A DNA stretch of 57,146 bases from Pumilibacter muris (GCF_943193045.1 NZ_CALPCN010000011.1:1-57146), one strand, 5' to 3'. Positions 17,259 to 25,894 are shown, numbered from the stretch's first letter. Made by a program: numbers and translations. The notes: generated by a model not told the origin, from the letters alone.

Positions 17259-19625
17259 ATGAAAAAGAAAATAGTTTTACCTTTGCTTCTGTGCGGCGTT
17301 TTGGCGCTCGGCGTTTGCGCGGGCACTCCGTTTTTCGCAAAAAAAGCGCAAGCTAACGCGGCGGATTACCCTATAGAGTTCGACGAAAACAATATAGCGC
17401 TCACTTTTACCAACTTTTCGGACGCTCACGTCGGTTTTCAATCGAACGAGCAGTCGTTGCTGAGAGCGCTCCGAACGTCTAAAACTTTAACTAAAAATAA
17501 GATAGACGCGTTGCAGTTTTGCGGCGACAACACGCAAGACGGAAAGCGCGAGCAAGCGGTTTTGTTTCGCGAAACGCTCGAATCCGAATTCGATTTAACC
17601 GAGACTGCGGCGGTAATTACTCACGGCAATCACGACACCTATTGGTCGGGCTGCATGACCACTAAGCAGTTTGCCGAAGCTTACGGCGAAAAGGTTTATA
17701 CTTTCGACCAACCCGACACCGACTACACTACCGGCAACCGCCATGTGGTGGTTAAAGGCTATCATTTTCTTTCGGTGCAAATCGCGTCTTACACGGGGAA
17801 AGATTTTGTGAATCCCGTTTCGAGAGAAACCGAAACATGGCTAAGAGGAATGCTCGACAAACTTGTTGCCGAAAATCCGAACCAATATATTTTCGTTTCA
17901 AGCCATTCTCCCGCGAAAGACACTTGCTACGGTTCGTCGGCGGAGTTTAAAGACGGAGCTTGGGGCGCGTCGAAAGAGCTTGCCGCAATTTTAGACGGTT
18001 ATAAGCAGGTTATACTGTTTTCGGGGCACACTCATTATGCGATAAACGACGAGCGAAACATAACGCAAACCACTTACACGCAGATTCAGTCGGGTAGTCT
18101 TTCTGACTCCGTTGTAGACGTAGACGGCTATGTGGAATCGCATGTGCCCGACAGGCGTTCGGAATCGCAAGGTATGCTGTGCGAGGTTGATACTCAGGGA
18201 AGAATGCGCATAATGCGCTACGATTTTAGGCGCAACATGCAAATCAAAAACTATTGGTATCTCGACGCGTGCAAAGCCGACGGTTCTCATATTAACCGCT
18301 ACACAGAAGTGGCGCGCAACCGCAGCAACAAGCCGCCCGTTTTCGGGGAACGCGCGAAACTCGTTGTAGACGAATTGCCTACGGGCGCTCAAATAACCTA
18401 TTCGGCGGCAACCGACGACGACATGGTGTATAGCTACACAATCGGCGTATACAAAGACGGAAAAACCGTAACCGAAGTTAAAAGCTATTCTCCGTTTTAC
18501 ATTACCCCGAATTTGAGCAATCTTTCGGAAGAGCGAAAGTTGAATCTTGATTATACGGTCGCATACCCTTACACCGTTAAGATTGTTGCGCACGACAGTT
18601 TCGGCGCGTCAAGCAAGCCGCTTTCTGTTGAAATGCGCGACACAACCGAAGAGGATATGGCGGCGGCTGCGGCTATCGACGCCCGCGTTGCGGCGCTTAA
18701 TTCCACTCCCGCCGAAACTGACGGCGAAGAAATAAAAGCCATTCGCGCGCAAATCACGGCAATGTCGTTTAAAAGCAAAGGCTACTTGAAAAAACTTGCC
18801 GACTTCGAAAAAATAGAGGCTCGCTATTATAACTCTTTCCACCTTACCGCCGATGCCGAAGATTATGCGCCGAGTGCCGACGATATGTTCAGCACCGCAA
18901 CAACGGCTTCGAAAGGTTGGGCGCAAAACAGCGAATACACGGGAGTGTCGCTGAATTGGAACGCGGCGACGCTTAACAATTCGTTGGGCTTTAACCGAAC
19001 TTTCGAGCTTGACGGCTTGCACATATCGTTGGCGAATCTTTCGCTTACTTCCGAAAGCAAGCTATACGGCGTAATCATTTCTAACAAGCATAAAGAAAAG
19101 TGGGCGAAAGGTTCTTCTTTTCTGCTCGGAATAGACTTCGAATACGGCGACGTTTTTGCCAACGAAACTTTGATTGCGCAAAGCGACTGCCTTAAATATT
19201 CCGCGCTCGGCGCGGCTCCGTTCGATTTGAGTTTTACCATCGACGACGACGGAACCTTAAAGCTCTCGGTGAAAACTTTTTCGAATTCCGATACTGTGGA
19301 CATTGCGAAAGAACACCTTAGCGGGCTTGCAAATTTAACCGATTTATCCGCTTGTTACGTTTCGTTCAGCACTTGGGAACGGCGCACTACGGGTTCGTTC
19401 GACGTAGCTGCGATTCACGGCGGAAAAGAAAACTGCGAGCAGTATGCGTCCGAAAATCCGCCCGAGAACCCCGAAGAGCCGGAAAAACCCTCTAACGGCG
19501 ACAACGGAAAAAAGAAAGGTTGCGGCTCGGTTGCTACGGCGGGCGGAGCGCTTTTCGGAACGCTCTCTCTCGGTTTGGCGCTTGCCGCGTGCTTAATAAA
19601 AAAGCGCGGCGTCGAAAACAGATAA
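17259..19625 (+). CDS. Surface metallophosphoesterase with Cys-type C-terminal anchor
   Basis: A 788-residue calcineurin-like phosphoesterase with signal peptide (LLLCGVLALGVCAGTPFFA). Metal-binding motifs are all present: SDAH, CGDNTQDG, HGNHD, SSHSP and SGHTHY, within residues 40-265. A Fib-type beta segment and an Ala-rich helical stretch follow. The C-terminal beta domain (FNRTFELDGLHISLANLSL) resembles the N-terminal domain of the surface proteins at 9347 and 12096. The tail is a PENPEEPEKP spacer, KKKGCGS, a hydrophobic helix and KKRGVENR. It likely hydrolyses phosphoesters outside the cell, perhaps on phosphorylated glycans. It is 24 bases after the SGNH gene. Confidence 0.87.
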   Translation: MKKKIVLPLLLCGVLALGVCAGTPFFAKKAQANAADYPIEFDENNIALTFTNFSDAHVGFQSNEQSLLRALRTSKTLTKNKIDALQFCGDNTQDGKREQAVLFRETLESEFDLTETAAVITHGNHDTYWSGCMTTKQFAEAYGEKVYTFDQPDTDYTTGNRHVVVKGYHFLSVQIASYTGKDFVNPVSRETETWLRGMLDKLVAENPNQYIFVSSHSPAKDTCYGSSAEFKDGAWGASKELAAILDGYKQVILFSGHTHYAINDERNITQTTYTQIQSGSLSDSVVDVDGYVESHVPDRRSESQGMLCEVDTQGRMRIMRYDFRRNMQIKNYWYLDACKADGSHINRYTEVARNRSNKPPVFGERAKLVVDELPTGAQITYSAATDDDMVYSYTIGVYKDGKTVTEVKSYSPFYITPNLSNLSEERKLNLDYTVAYPYTVKIVAHDSFGASSKPLSVEMRDTTEEDMAAAAAIDARVAALNSTPAETDGEEIKAIRAQITAMSFKSKGYLKKLADFEKIEARYYNSFHLTADAEDYAPSADDMFSTATTASKGWAQNSEYTGVSLNWNAATLNNSLGFNRTFELDGLHISLANLSLTSESKLYGVIISNKHKEKWAKGSSFLLGIDFEYGDVFANETLIAQSDCLKYSALGAAPFDLSFTIDDDGTLKLSVKTFSNSDTVDIAKEHLSGLANLTDLSACYVSFSTWERRTTGSFDVAAIHGGKENCEQYASENPPENPEEPEKPSNGDNGKKKGCGSVATAGGALFGTLSLGLALAACLIKKRGVENR

Positions 19626-19654
19626 AAACAAATTAGAATTTCAGCCTAAAAAGA

Positions 19655-19681
19655 GGCGTTCCGACGCGGAGCGCCCTTTTT
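19655..19681 (+). terminator. Terminator or attenuator before the GH65 gene
   Basis: GGCGTTCC (19655-19662) pairs with GGAGCGCC (19668-19675) with one G-U pair, followed by CTTTTT. It stands between the surface genes and the intracellular phosphorylase, so it may lower expression of the latter relative to the former. No new promoter is obvious before 19706. Confidence 0.55.
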
Positions 19682-19705
19682 GCGGCAACAAACAGGAGCT
19701 TAAAT

Positions 19706-21961
19706 ATGTACGGACTGAATAAGAAAGGATTTATATGCGAGAGCAAATACGACGTTTCCGACGAGCCGCTTTTGGCGGCGCTTTTAACTACGGGAAACGG
19801 CTACATGGGTGTGCGCGGCAGTTTTGAAGAATACGCGTCGTTGCGCGTTCAGGGCGCGTTTGTGCGCGGCTACATAGACGAAATAACCGAAGTGTGCGAA
19901 CCCTTTGCCGACAACGAGTATATGAAAAAATACTATTTGAACGAGGAAGGGTTAAAAACGTTCGAAAAACAGGAAAGTTGCGTAAACATGCCCGACTTTT
20001 TGCTTGTTCGCGTTCAGATAGGAAGTAAAACGTTTTTTCCGCACGAGGGGAAAATTCTTAAATGGGAGCGCGAACTCGACACCCGCGCCGCCGAACTGCG
20101 CCGCAAAGTGCTTTGGGACGACGGCGACGGCAACAAAACCGAGCTGACTTTTTCGCGTTTCGCGTCGTTCGAGCGCGACAATCTGTATTGCCAACGCGTT
20201 AGCGTTCGACCCGTGAACCACTCGCTTCCGGTGCGTATAATATCGGGCGTGGATACCGCCGTAAAAACGGGCGGGCAGATTATAACCCGAACGGACGAGG
20301 CGCGCGCCGACGGTTGCGATTTGTTCGTGTCGTTCCATGCGAACAATAAATTTCGTTTTAAAGCGGCTTATGCGGTGCGCAACCGCTTTCCCGCAGGCGA
20401 ACTCGAACAAACGTATTTCGAAAACGGCAGAATAGGGGCGAGCGTGCTTTGCGCTCCCGCCGCCGAATACGTTCTCGAAAAAACTACGTATGTAGGCACC
20501 GAGCGCGACACCGAGCGCGAAGTTTGCGAGTGGGTTAAAGAGGAAAGTTTGCGCTACGGTTGCGATTACGCGGAGCGCAGAGCGGCGCATATAAAAGCTT
20601 ACGGCGAATATTTTAAGCCTATGGACGTGCAAATCGAGGGCGACGGCGAAGCCGACGGATGGCTTAGGTTTGCGAGCTATCACACCGCTATTTCTGCGTC
20701 GCGCCACGACTGCGTTCACGGCGTTGCCGCGAAAGGTCTGACGGGGGAGCGCTACAATCAATTCGTTTGGTGGGATTGCGAAATTCATCAACTGCCGTAT
20801 TTTATTTTCACCGCGCCCGAAACTGCGAAACAGCTTCTTTTATATCGCTACCGTATGCTTGCGCAGTCTAAAAAGAACGCCGAGCAGTTGGGCTATAAAG
20901 GCGCGAAATACGCTTTCTGTTCGTCGGTTACGGGCGAAGAAAAAGTGTGGAATTACGTTCGACATCCGTTTATGCAAGCGCACATAAATTCGGATATTCC
21001 TATGGGGATAATAAATTATTACGAATGTACGGGCGACGCCGCGTTCATGCTCGAATACGGCATGGAAATGCTGAAAGAATGCTCGCTGTTTTGGCTTAGC
21101 CGCGTAACCGAAACGAACGGCAGATACGAGATACTTCAAGTTACGGGCACCGACGAACACCACCCTTATGTTAATAACGACGCCTACACGAATTACTGCG
21201 TGGCTTTTGTGCTCAAACGGTTTATAGAGTTGTGCGACGAATTTAACTTCGACATAAGCGGAGAAGAAAGGAGGGAGCTTTCGGACGTTGCAAGCAGGCT
21301 TTATTTGCCTAAAACGGCAAGCGGGCTTATTCCGCAATTCGACGGCTATTTCTCGCTTTCGCGTTCGCTCGAAGAAGCGGGCAAGGGAACTCTGAAACAG
21401 TTTCAAATGAAAAAGAGCGGGCTTTACCATAAGAGTCAGGTTATAAAACAGCCTGACGTTGTTTTGCTCTATACTTTGGCAGACGTAGGATTGCCTCGCT
21501 CTTCCTACGCCGAAAATTGGGATTATTACGAACAAATGTGCGAAACGAGTTCGTCGCTTACTTTCCCCGTGCACGCCATTGCAAGCGCGCACAACCGCAG
21601 AATGTTGTCGTTTTATAATTACTTTATGGACGCTCTGAAAATAGACGTTAGCGACCTGCACGGCGTAGGGTGGCAAGGCGTGCACAGCGGTTGTTTGGCG
21701 GGCGGCTATCTTGCGGTTATACACGGGCTTTTCGGAATGCGCGCAAACAAAAGCGGGTTGAGTTTTGCGCCAAACCCCATGCCGCTGTTTAAAAAGATTA
21801 CCGCAAAAATAAAATACCGCAACCGAGAAATCGAATTGCGAGCAATCGGCAACAATATTAAGCTTACGCTTTTAAAAGGCGACGCGCTTGCGGTAACGGT
21901 GGAGAGCGGCGGCAAAGCGAATTTAATAACGCTTAAAAAAAGTTACGAGTTTATCGCTTAG
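19706..21961 (+). CDS. Glycoside hydrolase family 65 disaccharide phosphorylase
   Basis: A 751-residue cytoplasmic enzyme. GH65 members split alpha-glucosides (maltose, kojibiose, nigerose, trehalose and relatives) with phosphate, inverting to beta-glucose-1-phosphate. Seen here: the N-terminal beta-sandwich (LLTTGNGYMGVRGSFEE), the (alpha/alpha)6 barrel motif NQFVWWDCEIHQLPYF, the catalytic-acid segment TGTDEHHPYVNNDAYTN (family form GPDEYH..VDNNAYTN; the Glu is kept), and the phosphate-site segment LHGVGWQGVHSGCLAGG. Substituted residues around the acid suggest a specificity other than classic maltose phosphorylase. Beta-phosphoglucomutase follows at 14 bases, which supports the beta-anomer product. 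Confidence 0.9.
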   Translation: MYGLNKKGFICESKYDVSDEPLLAALLTTGNGYMGVRGSFEEYASLRVQGAFVRGYIDEITEVCEPFADNEYMKKYYLNEEGLKTFEKQESCVNMPDFLLVRVQIGSKTFFPHEGKILKWERELDTRAAELRRKVLWDDGDGNKTELTFSRFASFERDNLYCQRVSVRPVNHSLPVRIISGVDTAVKTGGQIITRTDEARADGCDLFVSFHANNKFRFKAAYAVRNRFPAGELEQTYFENGRIGASVLCAPAAEYVLEKTTYVGTERDTEREVCEWVKEESLRYGCDYAERRAAHIKAYGEYFKPMDVQIEGDGEADGWLRFASYHTAISASRHDCVHGVAAKGLTGERYNQFVWWDCEIHQLPYFIFTAPETAKQLLLYRYRMLAQSKKNAEQLGYKGAKYAFCSSVTGEEKVWNYVRHPFMQAHINSDIPMGIINYYECTGDAAFMLEYGMEMLKECSLFWLSRVTETNGRYEILQVTGTDEHHPYVNNDAYTNYCVAFVLKRFIELCDEFNFDISGEERRELSDVASRLYLPKTASGLIPQFDGYFSLSRSLEEAGKGTLKQFQMKKSGLYHKSQVIKQPDVVLLYTLADVGLPRSSYAENWDYYEQMCETSSSLTFPVHAIASAHNRRMLSFYNYFMDALKIDVSDLHGVGWQGVHSGCLAGGYLAVIHGLFGMRANKSGLSFAPNPMPLFKKITAKIKYRNREIELRAIGNNIKLTLLKGDALAVTVESGGKANLITLKKSYEFIA

Positions 21962-21974
21962 AGAGGAACTGAAA

Positions 21975-22613
21975 ATGAAAACGAAAGGTGTTATTTTCGA
22001 TTTGGACGGGGTGCTTTGTTCTACCGACGAATATCATTATCTTGCCTGGAAAACTTTGGCGGAAAAACTCGGCATAGAAAACTTTACGCGCGCCGACAAC
22101 GCTCGGCAACGCGGAGTGAGCCGCATGGAAAGTTTGGAAGTGGTGCTCGAAAAGAGCGGTAAAGCATATTCAAGCGAAGAGAAGTTGCGTTTTGCCGATT
22201 ATAAAAACGAGATTTACAAAGAAATGTTGCAAAACATGTCTCCCTCCGATTTATCGACAGACGTTAGGCATACGCTCGAAACGCTTAGCGCAAAAGGAAT
22301 AAAAACGGCGGTCGGTTCGTCGAGCAAAAACACTCCCGCAATTTTGGCGCGTTTGGGGCTGTCGAACTTTTTCGATGCGGTTGCCGACGGCAACGACATA
22401 ACCCGCTCTAAGCCCGACCCCGAAGTTTTTTTGTTGGCGGCAAGCAGACTTTCGCTATTACCCGCCGACTGCATTGTGGTGGAAGACGCCGAGAGCGGCG
22501 TGGACGCGGGGCTTGCGGGCGGCTTTCGCGTGGCGGCGCTCGGCGACGCCTTAAAGTGCGGCAAGGCTACTTACGCTTTAGATACGCTGAGCGATTTGCT
22601 TAAAATATTGTAA
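21975..22613 (+). CDS. pgmB: Beta-phosphoglucomutase
   Basis: A 212-residue HAD-superfamily enzyme that converts beta-glucose-1-phosphate to glucose-6-phosphate. Motif I is FDLDGVLCST (nucleophile and acid/base Asp), motif II AVGSSSKN, and motifs III/IV KPDPEVF and VVEDAESGVDAG. Length and motif spacing fit the PgmB subfamily. A site GAGAGGAA lies between the GH65 stop and this ATG. It ends the carbohydrate run, feeding the phosphorylase product into glycolysis without ATP use. Confidence 0.93.
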   Translation: MKTKGVIFDLDGVLCSTDEYHYLAWKTLAEKLGIENFTRADNARQRGVSRMESLEVVLEKSGKAYSSEEKLRFADYKNEIYKEMLQNMSPSDLSTDVRHTLETLSAKGIKTAVGSSSKNTPAILARLGLSNFFDAVADGNDITRSKPDPEVFLLAASRLSLLPADCIVVEDAESGVDAGLAGGFRVAALGDALKCGKATYALDTLSDLLKIL

Positions 22614-22642
22614 GCGCTTTGCGTTTAAACGCCGAAAGGCGG

Positions 22643-22671
22643 TTGACATTATTTTAGCCGTTTGCTACAAT
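22643..22671 (+). promoter_or_regulatory. Sigma-A promoter of the mazG operon, probably giving a leaderless mRNA
   Basis: TTGACA (22643-22648), a 17-base spacer and TACAAT (22666-22671). The expected start of transcription, about 22678, coincides with the ATG at 22679, and no Shine-Dalgarno sequence precedes it. Confidence 0.75.
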
Positions 22672-22678
22672 ATGTGGT

Positions 22679-23995
22679 ATGATTACCGTTATAGGAATAG
22701 GCGCCGACAAAGGCGAACTTACTTTTAAAGCGGCGAAAAAAATCGCCGAATCGAAACGCGTTTTTTTGCGTTCGGCTAAAACTGCGGCGGGCGGCAGTGT
22801 GCTGAAAGAGTTTCCGCACGTTGTGCCGCTCGACAATCTTTTTGATACCGCCGAGAATTTCGACGCGCTCGCGGCGGCGGTTTGCGACGCTGTTTTGGAA
22901 GCGGAGCGCGAGAGCGGAAGCGTTGCGTATCTTACCGACGGCGACGGAGTTGACGAATACGCCGCCGCTCTTTGCGCTCGCGCCGAAAAGGTTGAATTTA
23001 TTTACGGCGTGGCGCAAAACAAAGCGAGGGGCGCGTCTCCCTGCGAGTTGCGCATATCTGCGCTTGACGCAGTTAGAAAAAAGCCCGAACTCGACACTTC
23101 GCTTGCTTTGCACGTTGTGGAAATAGACGACGCGGAACTTGCGGGCGATTTAAAGCTTTGGCTTATGGGGTATTACGGCGACGAAACGGAAGTTACCGTT
23201 TGCGTTAAGAACAAGGTTAGCAAAATACCTCTTTACGAACTCGACCGACTGCGCTCTTACGATTATTCGTGCGAACTTTACGTTGAGGCGCAAGACGGCT
23301 TTTATAAAGAAAAATATTGCTTCGGCGATTTGCTCAGAATAATGGGCAGACTTACGGCGGCTGACGGTTGCCCGTGGGATAAGGCTCAAACGCACGAAAG
23401 CATACGCATAAATATGCTTGAAGAGGCATACGAGGCTGTAGACGCGATAAACGGCGGCGACATAGCTGCAATGACGGAAGAACTCGGCGACGTTCTTTTG
23501 CAAGCGGTTTTTCATTGCGACATGGCGGAACGTTTTGGCGAATTCGACCGTTCTGACGTTATAACGGGACTGTGCAACAAGCTTGTTACTCGCCATACGC
23601 ATATATTCGGAGAAAACAGAGCGCAAGACGCCGACGAAGCGCTCGGATTTTGGGAGCAGGCGAAGTCGGTGGAAAAGAGCTACGTTTCAACCTCCGATAA
23701 GCTCAACCGTCTGCCCGAGAATTTCCCGTCGTTGCTTGCCGCCGAAAAGGTGTATAAAAAACTCGTTAAGGCGGGTGTCGGCGGCGCCGACGAACTAAGA
23801 AAAGAAGCGTTCGCCGAGCGAAAAGAAAATTCGGAACAAGCTTTCGGAAAGCGTTTGTTTGCTCTCGCCGCAGTTATGGCGGATTTGGGAATAGACGCCG
23901 AAACGGCTCTCGGCGCGTATGTAAGCTCGGTAAAAAAGAAGTTTGCGGAAGCCGAAAAATTGAGTGACACCGAAAACTTTTTGAAAACAATATGA
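22679..23995 (+). CDS. MazG-family nucleoside triphosphate pyrophosphohydrolase with degenerate methylase-like N-terminus
   Basis: A 438-residue YabN-like protein. Residues 1-210 align in place with the tetrapyrrole-methylase domain of YabN, but the SAM-binding GLGPGD is altered to GIGADKG and the domain is shortened. Residues 225-330 are MazG: LTAADGCPWDKAQTHESIR, NMLEEAYEAVDAI, the EELGDVLLQAVFH metal-binding helix and KLVTRHTHIFGE. It probably removes aberrant NTPs. A second, partial helical region ends the protein. It overlaps dusB by four bases. The strong promoter lies so close that the transcript appears leaderless. Confidence 0.9.
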   Translation: MITVIGIGADKGELTFKAAKKIAESKRVFLRSAKTAAGGSVLKEFPHVVPLDNLFDTAENFDALAAAVCDAVLEAERESGSVAYLTDGDGVDEYAAALCARAEKVEFIYGVAQNKARGASPCELRISALDAVRKKPELDTSLALHVVEIDDAELAGDLKLWLMGYYGDETEVTVCVKNKVSKIPLYELDRLRSYDYSCELYVEAQDGFYKEKYCFGDLLRIMGRLTAADGCPWDKAQTHESIRINMLEEAYEAVDAINGGDIAAMTEELGDVLLQAVFHCDMAERFGEFDRSDVITGLCNKLVTRHTHIFGENRAQDADEALGFWEQAKSVEKSYVSTSDKLNRLPENFPSLLAAEKVYKKLVKAGVGGADELRKEAFAERKENSEQAFGKRLFALAAVMADLGIDAETALGAYVSSVKKKFAEAEKLSDTENFLKTI

Positions 23996-24921
23996 AGATA
24001 GGCAACATAAACTTTGCCCAACCGTTCGTGTCGCTTGCGCCTCTTGCCGGTTACGGCGATGTTGCTTTTCGCCGAATATGCCGCGATTACGGCGCGTCGC
24101 TCACCGTTACCGAAATGGTTTCGGTTAAAGGGCTTGTTTACGGCAACGAAAAAACGGAATGTCTTTTAAGGCTTGCGCCCAACGAGACGCCGAGTTGCGT
24201 TCAGTTATTCGGAAGCGAACCCGAATATTTCGGCAAGGCGCTCGCTTTGCCCGAACTCGATAAATTCGATATTATAGATATAAACATGGGTTGTCCCGTT
24301 CCCAAAGTTACAAAATGCGGAGAGGGCAGCGCGCTTATGCGCGACGAAGGGCGCGCCTCCGAAATCGTAGCGGCTTGCGTAGCTTGCGCAAAAGGCAGAC
24401 CTGTTACGGTTAAGCATAGGTTGGGAATTTCGGAACGCAGTATAAACGCCGTTAGCTTTGCGGAGAAAATGCAGGAGGCGGGCGCGGCGGCAATCACAGT
24501 GCACGGCAGAACTACAGCGCAAGGTTATAGCGGAGTTGCCGATTGGGACAAAATAGCCGACGTTGCGCGGGCGGTAAGTATTCCCGTTATAGGCAACGGC
24601 GACGTTACCGATTTATGCGGAATAGAGCGCGCTGTTAAAGCGGGTTGTTCGGGCGTGGCACTCGGGCGAGGCGCTCTCGGAAAACCGTATGTTTTTGCAG
24701 GGGAGAAAAAAGGACCTCTTTTGAATGTGATATTAAAGCACTTGGGCTACGCGCTCGAATATTTTCCCGAAGCGGTGGCGGTTCGCACAATGAGAAAACA
24801 TCTTTGCAAATATCTGGCGGGTGTGCGAGGCACGAAAGAACTGAGAATGCAAATTAACGCCATTTCCGACGCCGAAACTCTTGTCGGCGCGCTGAAAAAA
24901 GGATTGAGCGAAGAATGTTGA
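23992..24921 (+). CDS. dusB: tRNA-dihydrouridine synthase
   Basis: A 309-residue FMN enzyme that reduces uridine to dihydrouridine in tRNA. Seen: VSLAPLAGYGDVAFRRICRD at the start, the active-site Cys in DINMGCPVPKVTKCGEGSAL, KHRLGI, the HGRTTAQGYSG flavin segment and NGDVTD with GRGALGKPYVF. Length is normal. The start ATGA overlaps the mazG stop. Dus genes of this type commonly sit beside unrelated housekeeping genes in Clostridia. Confidence 0.93.
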   Translation: MKIGNINFAQPFVSLAPLAGYGDVAFRRICRDYGASLTVTEMVSVKGLVYGNEKTECLLRLAPNETPSCVQLFGSEPEYFGKALALPELDKFDIIDINMGCPVPKVTKCGEGSALMRDEGRASEIVAACVACAKGRPVTVKHRLGISERSINAVSFAEKMQEAGAAAITVHGRTTAQGYSGVADWDKIADVARAVSIPVIGNGDVTDLCGIERAVKAGCSGVALGRGALGKPYVFAGEKKGPLLNVILKHLGYALEYFPEAVAVRTMRKHLCKYLAGVRGTKELRMQINAISDAETLVGALKKGLSEEC

Positions 24922-25121
24922 GCGTGGGCGTTTGGGTTATTGTAGCGCCTCTTATTGCCGCGCAATATATTTTGGCAGTTGTCGGACTCATAGCACTTTC
25001 ACGCCGCGAACTTGCAAAAAAAAGCTACGTTATATGGAATATTGTTATATTGCTTGTGTTTTTTGCGGGAAGCATAGCGTTTTTGATATACAACAAAATA
25101 CGTCCGCGTCCTAAAAAATAG
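24915..25121 (+). CDS. Small two-helix membrane protein, PLDc_N-like
   Basis: A 68-residue protein with two predicted membrane helices (VWVIVAPLIAAQYILAVVGL and IWNIVILLVFFAGSIAFLIY) separated by a short charged loop and ending KIRPRPKK. This resembles the phospholipase D nuclease N-terminal membrane domain found alone as a short protein. It overlaps the dusB end by seven bases. No catalytic residues are expected. Its role is unknown. Confidence 0.65.
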   Translation: MLSVGVWVIVAPLIAAQYILAVVGLIALSRRELAKKSYVIWNIVILLVFFAGSIAFLIYNKIRPRPKK

Positions 25122-25151
25122 CGCGCAAACGAAAAAGCGTGCTTATTTTGC

Positions 25152-25181
25152 TTGACCTGAGTTGCGCTTATGTGTTACTAT
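25152..25181 (+). promoter_or_regulatory. Sigma-A promoter of rplU-prp-rpmA
   Basis: TTGACC (25152-25157), an 18-base spacer and TACTAT (25176-25181), placed just before the structured L21 leader. Confidence 0.6.
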
Positions 25182-25193
25182 TATATGTGGAGT

Positions 25194-25262
25194 CGTATAG
25201 AGAAGGCGCCTAAACGGCAATTTCGGTTGTCTGCCTTCTATAACGGATACTAACTTGAGGAG
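25194..25262 (+). ncRNA. Ribosomal protein L21 leader
   Basis: The stretch between the promoter and rplU folds into a main stem, AGAAGGC (25201-25207) with GCCTTCT (25233-25239), extended by flanking TATA, with an inner loop containing CGGCAATTTCGG. Position and shape fit the Bacillota L21 leader, thought to be bound by L21 for feedback control. The AGGAGGT ribosome site begins directly after it. Confidence 0.7.
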
Positions 25263-25273
25263 GTACCGAAAAA

Positions 25274-25573
25274 ATGTATGCTGTGATTTTAACCGGAGGT
25301 AAGCAATACCGCGTGCAAGAGGGCGACACCATCGAGGTGGAAAAGCTTGACGGCAATCCGGGCGACAAGGTCGAATTTCCCGTGCTCATGACGTCCGACA
25401 ACGGAACGGTTGTTGCGGGAGCCGACGTTAAAGCGGTTGTAACCGCCGAAATCGTGGGTAATGTGCGCACCAAGAAAATCGTTGTGTTCAAGTATAAGGC
25501 TAAGAAAAACGAGCGCAAAAAGAACGGACACAGACAAAGCTACACTCGCGTTAAGATAGTTAAAATAGCGTGA
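25274..25573 (+). CDS. rplU: 50S ribosomal protein L21
   Basis: A 99-residue large-subunit protein that binds 23S rRNA near L20. The opening YAVILTGGKQYRVQEGDTIE and the C-terminal KYKAKKNERKKNGHRQ with YTRVKI are diagnostic. First gene of the rplU-prp-rpmA operon conserved in Bacillota. Its stop overlaps the GTG start of prp. Expression is probably governed by the leader upstream. Confidence 0.97.
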   Translation: MYAVILTGGKQYRVQEGDTIEVEKLDGNPGDKVEFPVLMTSDNGTVVAGADVKAVVTAEIVGNVRTKKIVVFKYKAKKNERKKNGHRQSYTRVKIVKIA

Positions 25574-25893
25574 CGAACGTAGTCGTTAAGAAGAAAGGCG
25601 GCAAAATAGTTTCGGTAGAGTGCGACGGACACACTTGCTACGGAGCTGAGGGAGAGGACATTGTGTGCGCGGCGCTTTCGAGCGTTGTGCAAACGGCGGT
25701 TCTCGGACTTATGCGCGTGGCGGGAATAGCGGTTGCTTTTAAAACCGACGACGGCTATCTTTATGCGGAGCTTCCCAAAGAGCTTTCGGAAAAAGAGCGC
25801 CATGACGCCGACGTGATACTTGAAACAATGTTTGCGGGAATAGCCGATTTATACGAGGGCTATTCGGACTTTATTGAATTGGAGGTTAAGTGA
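25570..25893 (+). CDS. prp: Ribosomal-processing cysteine protease Prp
   Basis: A 107-residue protease that trims the N-terminal extension of L27. The catalytic pair is visible as His21 in DGHTCYG and Cys33 in EDIVCAALS. It starts at GTG, overlapping rplU by four bases, and lies just before rpmA, whose product has the matching cleavage site. This gene order is conserved in Bacillota and Fusobacteria. Confidence 0.93.
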   Translation: MTNVVVKKKGGKIVSVECDGHTCYGAEGEDIVCAALSSVVQTAVLGLMRVAGIAVAFKTDDGYLYAELPKELSEKERHDADVILETMFAGIADLYEGYSDFIELEVK

Positions 25894-25894
25894 A

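Noticed and set aside
20840-21724. 294-codon minus-strand frame opposite the GH65 gene
   Set aside because: The GH65 motifs read on the plus strand; the antisense frame has none.
25200-25240. Possible metabolite riboswitch before rplU
   Set aside because: The short stem, size and position fit the L21 leader better than any riboswitch class.
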